The position numbers and the translations under genes are program-made. Below are positions 1-11,000 of a stretch of 64,000 nucleotides of DNA, piece by piece; within the stretch, counting starts at the first letter, position 1, and each line of letters opens with the position of its first letter. This DNA is from an uncultured Bacteroidota bacterium. GTDB taxonomy: Bacteria > Bacteroidota > Bacteroidia > JABEUT01. The notes under the pieces were generated by a model. The model searched no databases, was not told the DNA's origin, and worked only from the letters and a program-made list of their open reading frames with translations. The stretch spans positions 24,467 through 88,466 of the forward strand of contig CAIWVW010000010.1 of NCBI GenBank assembly GCA_903916255.1, read 5' to 3'.

Positions 1-698
1 ATGTAGCGCTTGTTGGCGGAGGAAGTTTTCCCCAACCGGGAGAAATTTCATTGGCACATAATGGAGTTTTATTTTTAGATGAATTACCGGAATTTAAAAG
101 AACGGTACTTGAAGTTATGCGCCAACCGCTGGAAGACCGTGTGATACGAATTTCACGCGCAAAATTCACGGTGGAATACCCTGCAAGCTTTATGCTTGTA
201 ACAGCTATGAACCCATGCCCATGTGGATATTATAACCACCCGACCAAGGATTGCGTGTGCCCTCCGGGAATGGTGCAAAAATACCTTAACAAAATTTCAG
301 GGCCGCTTTTAGACCGGATAGACATTCACGTCGAAGTAGTACCTGTAGCTTATGGAGAATTATCTTCTGAACGGATGAGTGAGAAAAGTGAAAAAGTGCG
401 CGAAAGGGTTGTTGCGGCAAGAGAGATACAAGCCAGACGCTTTGCAGGAACTCCCATTTATTCCAATGCAGCCATGAGTTCGAAGCAGTTGAAAGTATAT
501 TGCCAGATAAATGAAGCAGGCAACCAGTTATTGAAAACCGCGATGGAGAAATTAAACCTCTCTGCCCGTGCTTATGACCGCATTTTGAAAGTAGCCAGAA
601 CTATTGCCGACCTTGATAATTCAGCGAATATTGAAACCAACCACCTTGCCGAAGCTATCAACTATAGAAGTTTAGACAGGGAGAACTGGGCGGGGTAG
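1..698 (+). CDS. comM: ComM/YifB-family Mg-chelatase-like AAA+ ATPase, 3' part
   Basis: The reading frame is already open at the left window edge, reading VALVGGGSFPQPGEISLAHNG before the first internal ATG at 51, so the gene begins outside the window. The visible part holds the Walker B segment LFLDELPEF, the AMNPCPCGY loop, a sensor-type segment (GPLLDRIDIHVEV) and the C-terminal Mg_chelatase_C helical domain (SARAYDRILKVARTIADL), all typical of the YifB/ComM family. ComM is known in other bacteria as a hexameric helicase that helps branch migration during natural transformation; its role in Bacteroidota is inferred from homology. The next gene starts 11 nt downstream, so the two may be co-transcribed. 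Confidence 0.93.
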   Translation, partial: VALVGGGSFPQPGEISLAHNGVLFLDELPEFKRTVLEVMRQPLEDRVIRISRAKFTVEYPASFMLVTAMNPCPCGYYNHPTKDCVCPPGMVQKYLNKISGPLLDRIDIHVEVVPVAYGELSSERMSEKSEKVRERVVAAREIQARRFAGTPIYSNAAMSSKQLKVYCQINEAGNQLLKTAMEKLNLSARAYDRILKVARTIADLDNSANIETNHLAEAINYRSLDRENWAG

Positions 699-709
699 TA
701 ATAAAAAGA

Positions 710-2680
710 ATGGAGCTGACCGGAGAAAAAAAATCATTGGAAAGGTTCAAACCCTTTATATTGGCGGGTATTTGCCTGCTCACATTTTTCTGTTACCACC
801 GTTCGCTCAATAACAACTTTTCCGATTGGGATGATAACATTTACATCAAAGATGATTATTTAGTCAAGGAAATGTCATGGGAAAATGTGAAGACCCTTTT
901 CACCGAAACAAAATATTACTACCACCCGCTTACCATGTTGAGTTTCCAGTTGAATTATTATTTTTCAAAAGACTCACCTGAATCCTATTACATTGTTGAC
1001 ATCTTATTTCATTTAGCAAACGTTATCCTTGTATTTCTTTTAATCAGTTCCCTTTTTTCCCGATTAAATTTTATGGACAAAGCGGGAAGCCTTCTTGCAG
1101 CTTATCTTGCAGCCTTATGGTTCGGCATACACCCTATGCACGTTGAATCTGTTTCGTGGCTTGCCGAACGTAAAGATGTGTTGTACACTTTTTTTTACCT
1201 GCTTGGCTTATTGAGTTATTTAAAATATGTGGACTCGAAAAAATTAAAGTGGTATGGAATTACTTCATTGCTGTTTATCGCTTCCTGCCTTTCGAAGCCA
1301 ATGGCAGTTGTGTTTCCGTTATCGCTGATATGTATTGATTTGCTGCTTGCGGAAAAGTACAGTTTCAAAATTCTATTAGATAAAATCCCGATTTTAGTAA
1401 TTGCATTTTTGATTGGGGTGGTTAACTTCCACTTCCAGCAGCAGGCTAATACTATTACCCCGTTCAGCAATATACCTATAACCATGCGGTTCATGTTTGC
1501 CAGCTATGGATTTGTAATGTATATCGTGAAGTTTTTTGCGCCCGTTCAACTCTCCACCTTCTACCCCTACCCTTGCATAAATATGCAGTTGCACACTGAC
1601 CAACCTTTACCATTTTTTTACTATCTCTCCTTTTGGCTTACATTTTTAATAGTGGCTTTACCGCTTTACTTCAGCTATAAATTCAACCGCAATTATTTCC
1701 GGATTTTAATTTTTGGACTCGGTTTCTTTTTTGTTAACGTGCTGTTCGAATTACAATTCATCTCCTCCGGTATGGCTATTATGGCAGACAGGTATTCCTA
1801 CCTTTCCTATATCGGATTGCTTTTTATTGCAGTATTCTTCCTGCGGGAACTAATCAAACGCTATCCCATCTTTAAAATAACCGTCTATTTTTTCATAGCT
1901 TTATTTACCATTGGCCTTACTTATCTCTGCGAAGCAAGAACGGCCGTTTGGCAAAACACGGAAACTATTTTCAAAGACGGAGCCGACCAATATGGCGACC
2001 AAGCCTCCCTCTTTTACTTAGGCCTCGGAAATTATTACCTCGAAAATAATCAACCTGAAAAAGAACTTGAATATTATTTAAAATACGCCCGGTTGAATAA
2101 TGATGCTGATATTTTGAATACGGTAGGAAACCTTTTTAAATCAATGAAAGATTATCCCAATGCAGCAAAATATTACGAAAGGTTACTACAAACAAATGCA
2201 AACCCTCTAACTACTTATATAAAAGTCTCGGATGCATGGGCCACTATGGGCCAAACTGACAGCGCTGTTGTTTATTTCAAAAAGGCGAAGGCTTTAAATT
2301 CTGGCGGAGCAGATGGATATTATAGTGAAATTCTAACTGCTTTAAATAAAGTAAAACAATACAAGAATCTTATTAATCATTATAATGTACTTATTGCTGC
2401 CGAACCTTGGGTTATTAACTATCCTTTTAATCGGGGAGTTGTGAAGGTTAGTGACGGTGAACTGAAGGAGTCCATTGGTGATTTCCTTTATGTGATAAAG
2501 ATACTTCCGAAAGTTTATGCTCCTATCGCTGGGTATAATTTAGCTGTTGTATATGATAAACTGGGCAATGGCGAGGCTGCTTTTAAATATGCTGTAATGG
2601 CAAGGGATGGTGGACAAAAAATAGATTCTGCATTTTTTAATTCACTGGAAAAGAAAAAGAATATTCATCCCGATAGATAA
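710..2680 (+). CDS. Multi-pass GT-C-like glycosyltransferase with C-terminal TPR repeats
   Basis: The 656-residue protein has an N-terminal signal-anchor helix and about ten hydrophobic helices up to roughly residue 420. A periplasmic-loop acidic motif (WDDNIYI) follows the first helix, with HPLTMLSFQ and HPMHVESVSWLAERKDV further on. This layout matches TMTC/PMT-like GT-C enzymes that transfer sugars from lipid donors. The C-terminal third consists of tetratricopeptide repeats (LGNYYLENNQPEKELEYYLK, LFKSMKDYPNAAKYYERLL). Known eukaryotic TMTCs are O-mannosyltransferases; here the sugar and acceptor are unknown, and I infer only membrane glycosyl transfer. The ATG lies 11 nt after the comM stop with no promoter box in between. 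Confidence 0.75.
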   Translation: MELTGEKKSLERFKPFILAGICLLTFFCYHRSLNNNFSDWDDNIYIKDDYLVKEMSWENVKTLFTETKYYYHPLTMLSFQLNYYFSKDSPESYYIVDILFHLANVILVFLLISSLFSRLNFMDKAGSLLAAYLAALWFGIHPMHVESVSWLAERKDVLYTFFYLLGLLSYLKYVDSKKLKWYGITSLLFIASCLSKPMAVVFPLSLICIDLLLAEKYSFKILLDKIPILVIAFLIGVVNFHFQQQANTITPFSNIPITMRFMFASYGFVMYIVKFFAPVQLSTFYPYPCINMQLHTDQPLPFFYYLSFWLTFLIVALPLYFSYKFNRNYFRILIFGLGFFFVNVLFELQFISSGMAIMADRYSYLSYIGLLFIAVFFLRELIKRYPIFKITVYFFIALFTIGLTYLCEARTAVWQNTETIFKDGADQYGDQASLFYLGLGNYYLENNQPEKELEYYLKYARLNNDADILNTVGNLFKSMKDYPNAAKYYERLLQTNANPLTTYIKVSDAWATMGQTDSAVVYFKKAKALNSGGADGYYSEILTALNKVKQYKNLINHYNVLIAAEPWVINYPFNRGVVKVSDGELKESIGDFLYVIKILPKVYAPIAGYNLAVVYDKLGNGEAAFKYAVMARDGGQKIDSAFFNSLEKKKNIHPDR

Positions 2681-2709
2681 GCAAATACCCTTCATTTATA
2701 AGGTAAAAG

Positions 2710-2717
2710 TATATTTG
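2710..2717 (+). promoter_or_regulatory. -7 promoter box TATATTTG
   Basis: TATATTTG matches the Bacteroidota sigma-70 -7 consensus TAnnTTTG and lies 17 nt before the ATG at 2735. No clear -33 TTG is present at the usual spacing. Confidence 0.5.
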
Positions 2718-2734
2718 CAGCAAATTTTACCAAA

Positions 2735-3613
2735 ATGAACACAACCCCTATAGTGAATATTGCGCGGAAAATCCTCCTTCCTGTAATTCTATTTTCCCTG
2801 ATATTAAATGCATCCACAAGTGTTGCCCAAAACTTACTGCCCTATCGGAATGAGGTTATATCGCATAAAATTTCGAGTGTAATTATTACCAATTCTGTAA
2901 TGCAGGAGGAAAAAGGCAAGAAAGGAATGACGGAAAAGAGTAAAGTAAAATATGTGGATACCGTTAAGTATGATATGTACGGAACCCTTACCGAAAAAAG
3001 GATTACAGCCTATGATACCGATTCGAAAAGAGAGTATGCCGGAGATTGGACCTATACATACGACAGCCTTGGTAACCGCCTGCTGGAAACGCGTGTTGAG
3101 CCTGAGCATAACAGCATGGACTATTACAAATATGTATATGATTCAAATCGTATTTATAAGCAGATTTGGGTTAACTGGGTTAACATGAAACATATTTTCG
3201 ACCGGATATATGCAGTGAAATATGATGGCTATGGTCGTTTGAAAACAGAAATTATAGAAGAAGGAAATGAAAAGATAGATTCTGTTTTGTCTTTTCAATT
3301 CGATACACTCAATCATTTGCACGATATCCTTTGCACAAGCGATAAAGACCTGAAGGATACTATAAATATAGTCACCTATTTTTACAATGCAGATGGCAGC
3401 ACCGCTAAAACCATTACTACCACTAAATCGGGTAAGAACACAGCAGAATTTACGTATGACCCGACGACCAAAAAGATTTTGAAAAAGTCTTCCGAGGAAG
3501 AAACCGATACCTATACATACGACAAAAACGGGCTGTTAACCGAATTCGATATTGTTCCGAAAGATAGAAAAGGAATGAAGCATAAATATACACTCAGCTA
3601 TATTTACAGGTAA
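2735..3613 (+). CDS. Secreted protein with YD-repeat-like units
   Basis: The protein (292 residues) starts with a signal peptide (hydrophobic core ILLPVILFSLILNAS, cleavage near SVAQ). The mature part is a series of units of the form YDxxGxLxxxxxx (KYDMYGTLTEKR, YDSLGNRLLETR, KYDGYGRLKTE, YNADGSTAKT, YDKNGLLTEFD). These resemble the YD repeats that form the beta-sheet shell of RHS/Tc toxins and related surface proteins. It has no core peptidase motif or toxin tip, so it is not a full RHS protein, and it lacks a recognisable T9SS sorting domain. The location is probably periplasm or surface; function is unknown. It has its own -7 box upstream and converges on the C10 protease gene. Confidence 0.6.
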   Translation: MNTTPIVNIARKILLPVILFSLILNASTSVAQNLLPYRNEVISHKISSVIITNSVMQEEKGKKGMTEKSKVKYVDTVKYDMYGTLTEKRITAYDTDSKREYAGDWTYTYDSLGNRLLETRVEPEHNSMDYYKYVYDSNRIYKQIWVNWVNMKHIFDRIYAVKYDGYGRLKTEIIEEGNEKIDSVLSFQFDTLNHLHDILCTSDKDLKDTINIVTYFYNADGSTAKTITTTKSGKNTAEFTYDPTTKKILKKSSEEETDTYTYDKNGLLTEFDIVPKDRKGMKHKYTLSYIYR

Positions 3614-3648
3614 CAATTAGCTCTATAAACGTAAAGAAACGCCCAATC

Positions 3649-3662
3649 GTCATTGCAATGAC
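3649..3662. repeat. 14-bp perfect palindrome between convergent genes
   Basis: GTCATTGCAATGAC is fully self-complementary and lies between the stops of the convergent genes at 2735-3613 and 3686-5953. It has no T-run, so a terminator role is uncertain. Confidence 0.4.
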
Positions 3663-3685
3663 AAAACTATCATTCACGGAATAGA

Positions 3686-5953
3686 TTATTCAATCACTAC
3701 CCTGCCGGTCGCAATAGATGCTCCCGTTTCAGAGAATACTCTGTAAATGTATATTCCCTTAGCCTGTGCGGATAAATTAATTTGTGTATTCTGATTTTTC
3801 AATTGGCCGGTATAAATTTCCTGTCCCAATACATTATAGATTTTCACATACGGAGTTCCGGAAATATTTGTCATTCCAATCGTGAATTGTCCGCTATTTG
3901 GATTAGGATAAACCTTGATAGCCGGATTGGCCGAAATACTTGGAACTACAGTAGGAATACCCGGTATGTTAATATTATCTAAATATAAAGGAGACCCATT
4001 TCCTGAACGGTTTTCAAAAGAGAACATCACATTATTTATGTTCGCTATTGCAGGAATGTGAATAGTATCTGTCCTCCAGTTGGAACTTAACGGAAGGAAG
4101 CAACCGATAGAATTGGTATCGGCTCCTGTGGTTACATAATTGCCCGTAGTTCCTAGTGTTAATCCACCTTTAGAATAAACTTGATGGAACGTGGTACCGC
4201 AATCTGTCGAGTAATAAATTACGAGCGTGTCGCTGTATGTGCTGCTGTATGGAGCGTATGCCACATCAAAATATACTTTCGGATTTGATATCCCGGTAAA
4301 GTCATATTCAGGCGTATAAATTTGCTGGCGTTGGCCAATAATATCCAACCCCGTTTTACCCGGAGGAGCATAATCCTGATAGCCCTGGCAGTTGTTAAAA
4401 TACATCGATTGCGTAGTGTTTCCGAAACCACCTACATTGGTATTTAATTGCCAAACGTAGCTATAGTTATTCGGGTTATTAATCACCCATCCGTTTGGCG
4501 GAAAAGTTGGAGATTGAAACCCTTGCGTCAATGGAAGCATAGAGGCAGAAGCCACGGAAACATATGCTTTTCTGGTAAGCGTATCATTACCTCTTATAGT
4601 ACTTATTATTTCAGAAACATCATACGTTCCGGGAGTATTATATACAATGGTTGGATTAACTGCGCCGGATGTATTTGGGCTTCCACCGGGAAATAACCAT
4701 GTGCGTGAAGTAATGGCCAAATTAGAATCGGTAAAGCTTCTATCGGTAAACTGTACGCTCATTCCTGTGCAACCGAAAGTAGGTGAGGCTACAAAATAAG
4801 GAGAAGCGGAAGGTGGTTGAATTCCTATTAGTGCTTCGTTCCACCAGTTAAATTTATACCCGCCCGCATTCAGAGCAGTAAGGGCAAAATTACCGTTACT
4901 GGAACCTCCCCATCCCCAGTTCATATGGAATTGGTTACCGCTGGAATATCCATCACAAACCCAGGTGTGCCCAGCGGCATTGTTAACCGAAATTGAATCC
5001 CAGCCAACATATTCGACAACGCGTTTATTGTTCAATTCATTTTCTATAAGGTTGGTCCAATTTGTTAACGTATAGCTCGATTGATATAAGCCTTGAATTG
5101 TTTTAGGGTTATATCCAAAATACTTCACAAAAGCTGTCTGCGCACAAACAGGATAATCACCTGTTATTACCCAAGCACCGCTCTCCGACGGGCTGTAATC
5201 CATATCTACACTTACTCCGCAATCATACATCAGTTTCGCAATCTCATTATTATTCGAACTGAGACTGTTCGGCATAGCCGACCACACATAATCAGATGTA
5301 TCATAATTGGCAGTGAGGTAACCATAATTTTCCTGATAACTGTATGCCTGTTCATCCCAATAAGAACTCGAACCATGCCCGCTAGGCGGGTATGCCCAAT
5401 ATTTCATTATTTGCGCCATGGCAGTTGCTACACAACCTGTTACAGAACCACCGGGACAGGTTGCATTATAATAAGGCGATTGGTCCCAATTGCAGGGTAA
5501 AAGGGGGCCAACAGTGGTCATTACACTATGGGTATTCCTACTTGTATTATTGATGTAACCGTTCCATTCTTCCACAATTTCAGATGTTGCAGCAAGGCTA
5601 AGCGCCCTTGCAGCTACTATTTCCTGTTTGCGGCAGTTCATCCACCAGGCAAGGTTATTGTTCTCATTCGGAATTACGTACTGTCCTTCGTTGGAATAGC
5701 CTAATATTGGATGAGCAGCATCTTCTGCTGAAACAATTACAAAACCCTTTTCCACATTATATACATAGTAAACAGGAATGCCATCGCTTGCAAATTCGGT
5801 ATATGCAAGAGTCAATCCGGCCGGTGCTGTTTTGTACGTCTGTGCATAAAAATTAACAGCAACAGTTTCTGCCGTTTTGGGGGTTACCGGGTTTGCAAAG
5901 GCTACTCCAGCAAAACATACAAAAGCAAAGGATAGGTAATTTATTTTTTTCAT
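3686..5953 (-). CDS. C10 family (streptopain-type) cysteine protease with PKD and T9SS type A sorting domain
   Basis: The protein has 755 residues: a signal peptide (about 1-20), a SpeB-type prodomain (about 21-140), a C10 peptidase domain (about 145-378), a PKD domain (about 385-470, RTWLFPGGSPNTSG), a jelly-roll or choice-of-anchor-type region (about 475-670) and a T9SS type A sorting domain at the end (KVYPNPNSGQFTIG, YNVLGQEIYTG, GIYIYRV). The catalytic pair is visible: Cys174 in GCVATAMAQ and His329 in AAGHTWVCDGY, followed by the Trp-rich NWGWGG. Streptopain cleaves proteins with broad specificity after autoprocessing. The sorting domain implies export across the outer membrane and cell-surface attachment or release. 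Confidence 0.93.
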   Translation of the reverse strand: MKKINYLSFAFVCFAGVAFANPVTPKTAETVAVNFYAQTYKTAPAGLTLAYTEFASDGIPVYYVYNVEKGFVIVSAEDAAHPILGYSNEGQYVIPNENNNLAWWMNCRKQEIVAARALSLAATSEIVEEWNGYINNTSRNTHSVMTTVGPLLPCNWDQSPYYNATCPGGSVTGCVATAMAQIMKYWAYPPSGHGSSSYWDEQAYSYQENYGYLTANYDTSDYVWSAMPNSLSSNNNEIAKLMYDCGVSVDMDYSPSESGAWVITGDYPVCAQTAFVKYFGYNPKTIQGLYQSSYTLTNWTNLIENELNNKRVVEYVGWDSISVNNAAGHTWVCDGYSSGNQFHMNWGWGGSSNGNFALTALNAGGYKFNWWNEALIGIQPPSASPYFVASPTFGCTGMSVQFTDRSFTDSNLAITSRTWLFPGGSPNTSGAVNPTIVYNTPGTYDVSEIISTIRGNDTLTRKAYVSVASASMLPLTQGFQSPTFPPNGWVINNPNNYSYVWQLNTNVGGFGNTTQSMYFNNCQGYQDYAPPGKTGLDIIGQRQQIYTPEYDFTGISNPKVYFDVAYAPYSSTYSDTLVIYYSTDCGTTFHQVYSKGGLTLGTTGNYVTTGADTNSIGCFLPLSSNWRTDTIHIPAIANINNVMFSFENRSGNGSPLYLDNINIPGIPTVVPSISANPAIKVYPNPNSGQFTIGMTNISGTPYVKIYNVLGQEIYTGQLKNQNTQINLSAQAKGIYIYRVFSETGASIATGRVVIE

Positions 5954-6130
5954 TCGCGTATTATGTCTTTACTAATTTAACTTAAAACAGAATACAAATT
6001 AACGAAAAAAAGCCGACTATACCAAATTCCCTTATGCCAATCTTTACCCGCATGAAAAGCCGAGCAAAAAACATGAGAAAAATCATCAAAAAACAATCTT
6101 AAAAATAGGCCTGCACCCTGAACGATTGTA

Positions 6131-6138
6131 TAGTTTTG
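6131..6138 (+). promoter_or_regulatory. -7 promoter box TAGTTTTG close to the start codon
   Basis: TAGTTTTG matches TAnnTTTG and ends 8 nt before ATG 6147, giving an expected transcript start within a few bases of the start codon. Its presence argues against the in-frame TTG at 6126, which would lie upstream of the transcript start. Confidence 0.5.
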
Positions 6139-6146
6139 CCCTTGAA

Positions 6147-7829
6147 ATGTTCACCCCTAAATTATTCACTACCCTAAAGACTTATTCGTGGAAACAATTT
6201 TCAGCTGATTTAACAGCCGGAATTGTAGTGGGCATTGTGGCATTGCCTTTGGCCATTGCCTTTGCCATAGCATCGGGCGTATCTCCTGAAAAAGGCTTAT
6301 TCACGGCTATTATAGCAGGATTTATTATTTCCGCTCTTGGAGGCAGCAGGGTGCAGATTGGAGGCCCTACGGGGGCTTTTATTGTTATAGTTTACGGTAT
6401 TGTTCAAAAATATGGGGTAGATGGATTAACGGTAGCAACCCTCATTGCCGGCGTAATGCTCATTTTAATGGGCCTTATGCGCATGGGCTCGGTTATTAAA
6501 TTCATCCCCTACCCGCTTATTGTAGGCTTTACAAGCGGCATTGCGCTCATTATTTTCTCCTCACAAGTAAAAGATTTTATGGGCCTGAAAATGGATACTG
6601 TCCCAGCCGATTTTATTGAAAAGTGGACCGCGTACTTCGAGCATTTTAATTTCATCAGCATTCCGGCTATTTTAATCGGGCTTTTCACCATATTGGTTAC
6701 ACTTTACTTTTCGAAAGTAACCCATCGCATACCCGGCTCATTGGTAGCAATATTATTATCTACCGCTGCAGTAAGTATTTTTAAATTTCCGGTGGAAACA
6801 ATAGGCAGCCATTTCGGCGCTATTCCATCCACACTTCCGGCGCCGCATCTTCCCCATATTGATTGGAAAACGATTCAATACCTTATACGGCCTGCCTTTA
6901 CTATTGCTATGCTTGGCGCCATCGAATCCTTATTGTCGGCAGTAGTTGCTGATGGCATGATTGGCGGCAACCACAAATCGAACATGGAACTGGTTGCTCA
7001 GGGAATTGCCAATACAGTAGCTCCCTTTTTTGGCGGTATACCTGCAACCGGCGCCATTGCCCGGACAGCCACCAACGTGAAAAATGGCGGGCGCACTCCC
7101 GTTGCCGGAATGATACATGCGCTTACTTTATTTGTCATTATGCTTTTTGTAGGCAAATGGGTAACCCTGATTCCCATCTCCTGCCTGGCCGGAATACTGG
7201 TAGTGGTATCTTACAACATGAGTGAATGGCGTTCTTTTGTTTCTATTATAAAATCGTCGCGGAATGATACAATTGTTTTGTTATCCACTTTTTTCCTTAC
7301 TGTTTTAGTCGACTTAACTACCGCCATAGAAATAGGAATGGTATTGGCAGCCTTTCTGTTTATGCGCCGAATGATACAAATAAGCAATGTGGATGTAGTA
7401 ACCGCTGAACTGGCCAACGAAACAGACGACAATGATGCTAAAGCCATCCATAAATATGATGTGCCCAAAGAGGTGGAAGTTTTTGAGGTGAAAGGGCCTT
7501 TCTTTTTCGGAGCAGCCTATAAATTTAAAGAATCGCTGCATATTATTGAAAAATCGCCACGCGTTTTAATTATCCGAATGCGCCATGTTCCGGTAATCGA
7601 TTCCACCGGGCTGCATATTTTGGAAGAAGTTTTTCAGCAGGCTAAAAATACGGAAACCACCCTGATAATATCTGGCATACAAAATGATGTTTTTAAAGAA
7701 TTTGAGAAGTCGGGGTTACTCGATAAAATAGGCCGTGAAAATATATTTACTGTTATAGACGATGCCCTCGCACATGCCAGGGATATAGCAGCCAACCCAA
7801 AATCACCTTCGGGAATTAAACGGATTTGA
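6147..7829 (+). CDS. SulP-family anion transporter with STAS domain
   Basis: With the ATG at 6147 the product has 560 residues. It has the SulP hallmark [23 protein letters not shown] near the N terminus, the [11 protein letters not shown] segment, roughly 10-14 membrane helices to about residue 420, and a cytoplasmic STAS domain (about 440-545, [12 protein letters not shown]). SulP proteins move sulfate, bicarbonate or other anions, often with Na+ or H+; the substrate cannot be read from sequence, and a bicarbonate (BicA-like) role is as possible as sulfate. No sulfur-assimilation or carbonic anhydrase gene is adjacent. A strong palindromic terminator follows. Confidence 0.88.
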   Translation: MFTPKLFTTLKTYSWKQFSADLTAGIVVGIVALPLAIAFAIASGVSPEKGLFTAIIAGFIISALGGSRVQIGGPTGAFIVIVYGIVQKYGVDGLTVATLIAGVMLILMGLMRMGSVIKFIPYPLIVGFTSGIALIIFSSQVKDFMGLKMDTVPADFIEKWTAYFEHFNFISIPAILIGLFTILVTLYFSKVTHRIPGSLVAILLSTAAVSIFKFPVETIGSHFGAIPSTLPAPHLPHIDWKTIQYLIRPAFTIAMLGAIESLLSAVVADGMIGGNHKSNMELVAQGIANTVAPFFGGIPATGAIARTATNVKNGGRTPVAGMIHALTLFVIMLFVGKWVTLIPISCLAGILVVVSYNMSEWRSFVSIIKSSRNDTIVLLSTFFLTVLVDLTTAIEIGMVLAAFLFMRRMIQISNVDVVTAELANETDDNDAKAIHKYDVPKEVEVFEVKGPFFFGAAYKFKESLHIIEKSPRVLIIRMRHVPVIDSTGLHILEEVFQQAKNTETTLIISGIQNDVFKEFEKSGLLDKIGRENIFTVIDDALAHARDIAANPKSPSGIKRI

Positions 7830-7874
7830 TAAACACCCTCCGGGAATATTTCAGACAGGTTCCTTTTCTGTAGT

Positions 7875-7900
7875 AAAAAACTGACAAATGTCAGTTTTTT
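7875..7900. terminator. Bidirectional rho-independent terminator
   Basis: The sequence is two 12-nt arms (AAAAAACTGACA and TGTCAGTTTTTT) around a 2-nt centre. The T-run follows on the plus strand and the A-run gives a T-run on the minus strand. It lies 45 nt after the SulP stop. Confidence 0.8.
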
Positions 7901-8032
7901 AAGCTTCTTAATTGAATTTGTAATCACCAATTAACCAGTATATTAATTTCTTTTGATGTTATTATAACTATCGCAGGCAATATTTTTTGCCCATTAAAGT
8001 TTATGCTACATATATGGTTTGATGGCTATCAT

Positions 8033-8061
8033 TTGATTATTGCCTTTTATTTTTAATTTTG
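8033..8061 (+). promoter_or_regulatory. Bacteroidota promoter (TTG, 18 nt, TAATTTTG)
   Basis: A -33-type TTG at 8033-8035 and a -7 box TAATTTTG at 8054-8061 are separated by 18 nt. The box ends 20 nt before the TTG start of the SprB-repeat protein. Confidence 0.65.
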
Positions 8062-8081
8062 CCCAATAATACCCTTTTGAC

Positions 8082-11000
8082 TTGAAAAAAATTACGCTGT
8101 TCTTATTTATCGCTATCGGAGTTCTATCAACTCCGTTTTCGGGATTTTCCCAAAACAAAGATGAATTAACCAGGCCTGTGGGCGCACATGTTTCTCACGA
8201 CAAAATCGAGGTGTTCCAGAAAATACTAAAGTCGCAGCGTTTGTTTGCTACCGTGAAGCAAGTTGCGGGAGCCACCAAGGAGGAAATGCAGATGTTCCAC
8301 CAGTTTTATCTCGATACGCTGATGCGTGATAAAGCGGCTTTCAACAAAGCAGTGTTAAGCGGAAGAATTGCCAATCAATTAGACGTAAAAAAATATGTAG
8401 ATAAAAAAACACCCGAGTATGTAGCGATGCTCCGCAGGTTTCAAAAACTGAGACACGATGCCCCTTCCACAGTCGATGAATATATGCACCCAAGTGCTCC
8501 GCCTCTCACATGCGTTACAGGATGTAATAACCTCGATTTTGAAAATGGAAGCCTTTCCGCATGGACAGCTTGCTATGCCGCCAACACTTCTACATCTTCC
8601 AGTTTTGCAACTTCGGCATTTACCTGTTTTGGCCCCTTGGCAGCCGTTACAGTTGCTGCGTATGACCCATCAACTTCATCTAACCAGGTATCCCTTACTT
8701 CCGGTGCGGGTTTCGACCCTATTGCAGGCGCGCTTATTCCCGTTGTAGCGCCCGGCGGTGGCAGCTATTCCTGTGAAGTGGGCGACGGAACAGGAATTAA
8801 CTATGGCGTTGCCATGATTGAACAATCCTGGCAAGTGACAGCGGCGCAACCCAATTTTACATTCATGGATGCCGTAGTGCTTGAAAACCCGGCCCACCCG
8901 TTTTATGAACAACCCTACTTTGAAATACAGTTATTGGACCAATTGGGCAATCCCATTCCCGGATGCGGACAATATGACGTAGTTTCCGCCCCCGGCCTGC
9001 CCGAATATACCCCTATATATTATGCCCCCGATGCCGATACTGTTTATTGCAAACCCTGGACAAACCAATATGTATCATTGGCAAACTATGTCGGAACGTG
9101 TGTTACCCTGAAGGTACTTTCTTCCGATTGCGCAGCGGGAGCCCACTTTGGCTATGGCTACTTTGATGCGCTTTGCAGTCCGCAGGCCGTTATATCTTCC
9201 TCCCCTGCTATTTGCGGAAGTCAAAATGTAACACTTACAGCCCCTCCGGGCTCTGCCAGTTACAAATGGCTGGGACCATGCATTACCGGACCGAATAACC
9301 AACAATCTACCACCGTTAATTGTGCCGGAACCTATAGCGTGGTGCTTATAAGTAACCTTACACACCCTTGCCCAGATACACTTAAAATTACGATTACAGT
9401 TTCACCGTTGCTTAACTTTAACCCTGTATCCCAAACCAATGTTAAATGTTTTGGCGGAAGTACCGGAAGTGCAACCAATGTAGCCAGCGGAGGAACCCCA
9501 CCTTATACTTACAGCTGGACTCCTTCCGGAGGAACCAACGCAACCGCAACAGGGCTTTCAGCGGGAACATACACTGCCTATGCCACCGATAACGCCGGCT
9601 GTAAAGATTCCATTATAATTACCATTACACAACCGCCTTTATTAACCGCAACTGCCAGTTCAACACCGGTTGCCTGCAATTCCAATAATGGTTCAACAAC
9701 AGTTGTAGTCGCAGGAGGTACACCCAATTATACTTACTTATGGGCACCTACCAATAATACAAACGCAACCGAATCTAACCTAAGTGCCGGAACATACACC
9801 ATTACGGTAACCGATGCGAATGGATGTACTGCTACTTCCACCACTACCATCACTAACTCAGGCGGATTAACGGTAACTACCACAGTTACCAATGTGCCAT
9901 GTTTTGGAGGCACAGGAAGTGCAACAGCAACTCCTGCCGGAGGAACAGCTCCATACACTTATGCCTGGACACCCACCGGTGGAACCAACGCCACCGCAAC
10001 AGGACTAAGTATAGGAACATACACTATTACAGTACAGGATAATAACGGATGCACGGGAACAGCCACCGCCAGCATTACGCAGCCCACAGCCATAACATTA
10101 ACAACGGGTGCAACACAAACCCCGTGCGGAGGAAATACCGGAACAGCTACTGTTACAGCCGCAGGAGGAACACCTGCATATACTTATGCATGGACCCCAT
10201 CGGGAAGTACAAATGCAACAGCAACAGGCCTTACCGCAGGTGTATACACCATAACGGTTACCGATGCCAACGGTTGTACACAAACCAGCGCAGCCGTAGT
10301 AACCACTACAGGTGGGCTAACTGTAACTGCGGTCAGCACCGGTATATCATGCTTTGGAGGTTCTAACGGAACCGCTACAGGAACACCGGCAGGCGGAACA
10401 GCCCCTTATACCTATACATGGACCCCAAGCGGAGGTACAAACGCTACCGCTACCGGACTTAGCTTAGGCACTTATACTATCTCTGTTCAGGATGCAAATG
10501 GTTGTTTAGGTACGGCGTCGGCTACAATTACCCAACCGACAGCCATTACCGCAACATCTGCTGCAACACAAACCAACTGCGCCTCCAGTACCGGGTCAGC
10601 TACCGTTACCGCTGCCGGTGGAACACCGGGTTATATTTATGTATGGACCCCATCGGGCAATACCAATGCAACCGCAACAGGTTTAAGCGCCGGAATATAT
10701 ACAGTAACCGTTACAGATGCCAATGGATGTACCCAAACAAGCACAGCTACTGTTACTTCATTGAATGGCGAAACAGTAACCATTTCGGCAAGTACCAATA
10801 TTACTTGTAACGGTGCCAATAATGGAACAGCCACCGCATCAGTGGTGGGCGGAACGCTACCCTATACCTATGCATGGACCCCGACAGGCGGAACTAATGC
10901 TGCAGCCACTGGCCTAAGTGCCGGAACATATACCATTACGGTTAAAGATGCCAACGGTTGTATTGCATTTACTACCCAAACCATTACAGAACCACCTGCA

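Noticed and set aside
2735..3613. RHS toxin
   Set aside because: Only about 290 residues, no RHS core protease motif and no C-terminal toxin domain; only the repeat style is similar.
6126..6146. Alternative TTG start for the SulP gene
   Set aside because: The -7 box at 6131-6138 lies downstream of this TTG, so it would not be in the transcript; ATG 6147 begins the usual N terminus.
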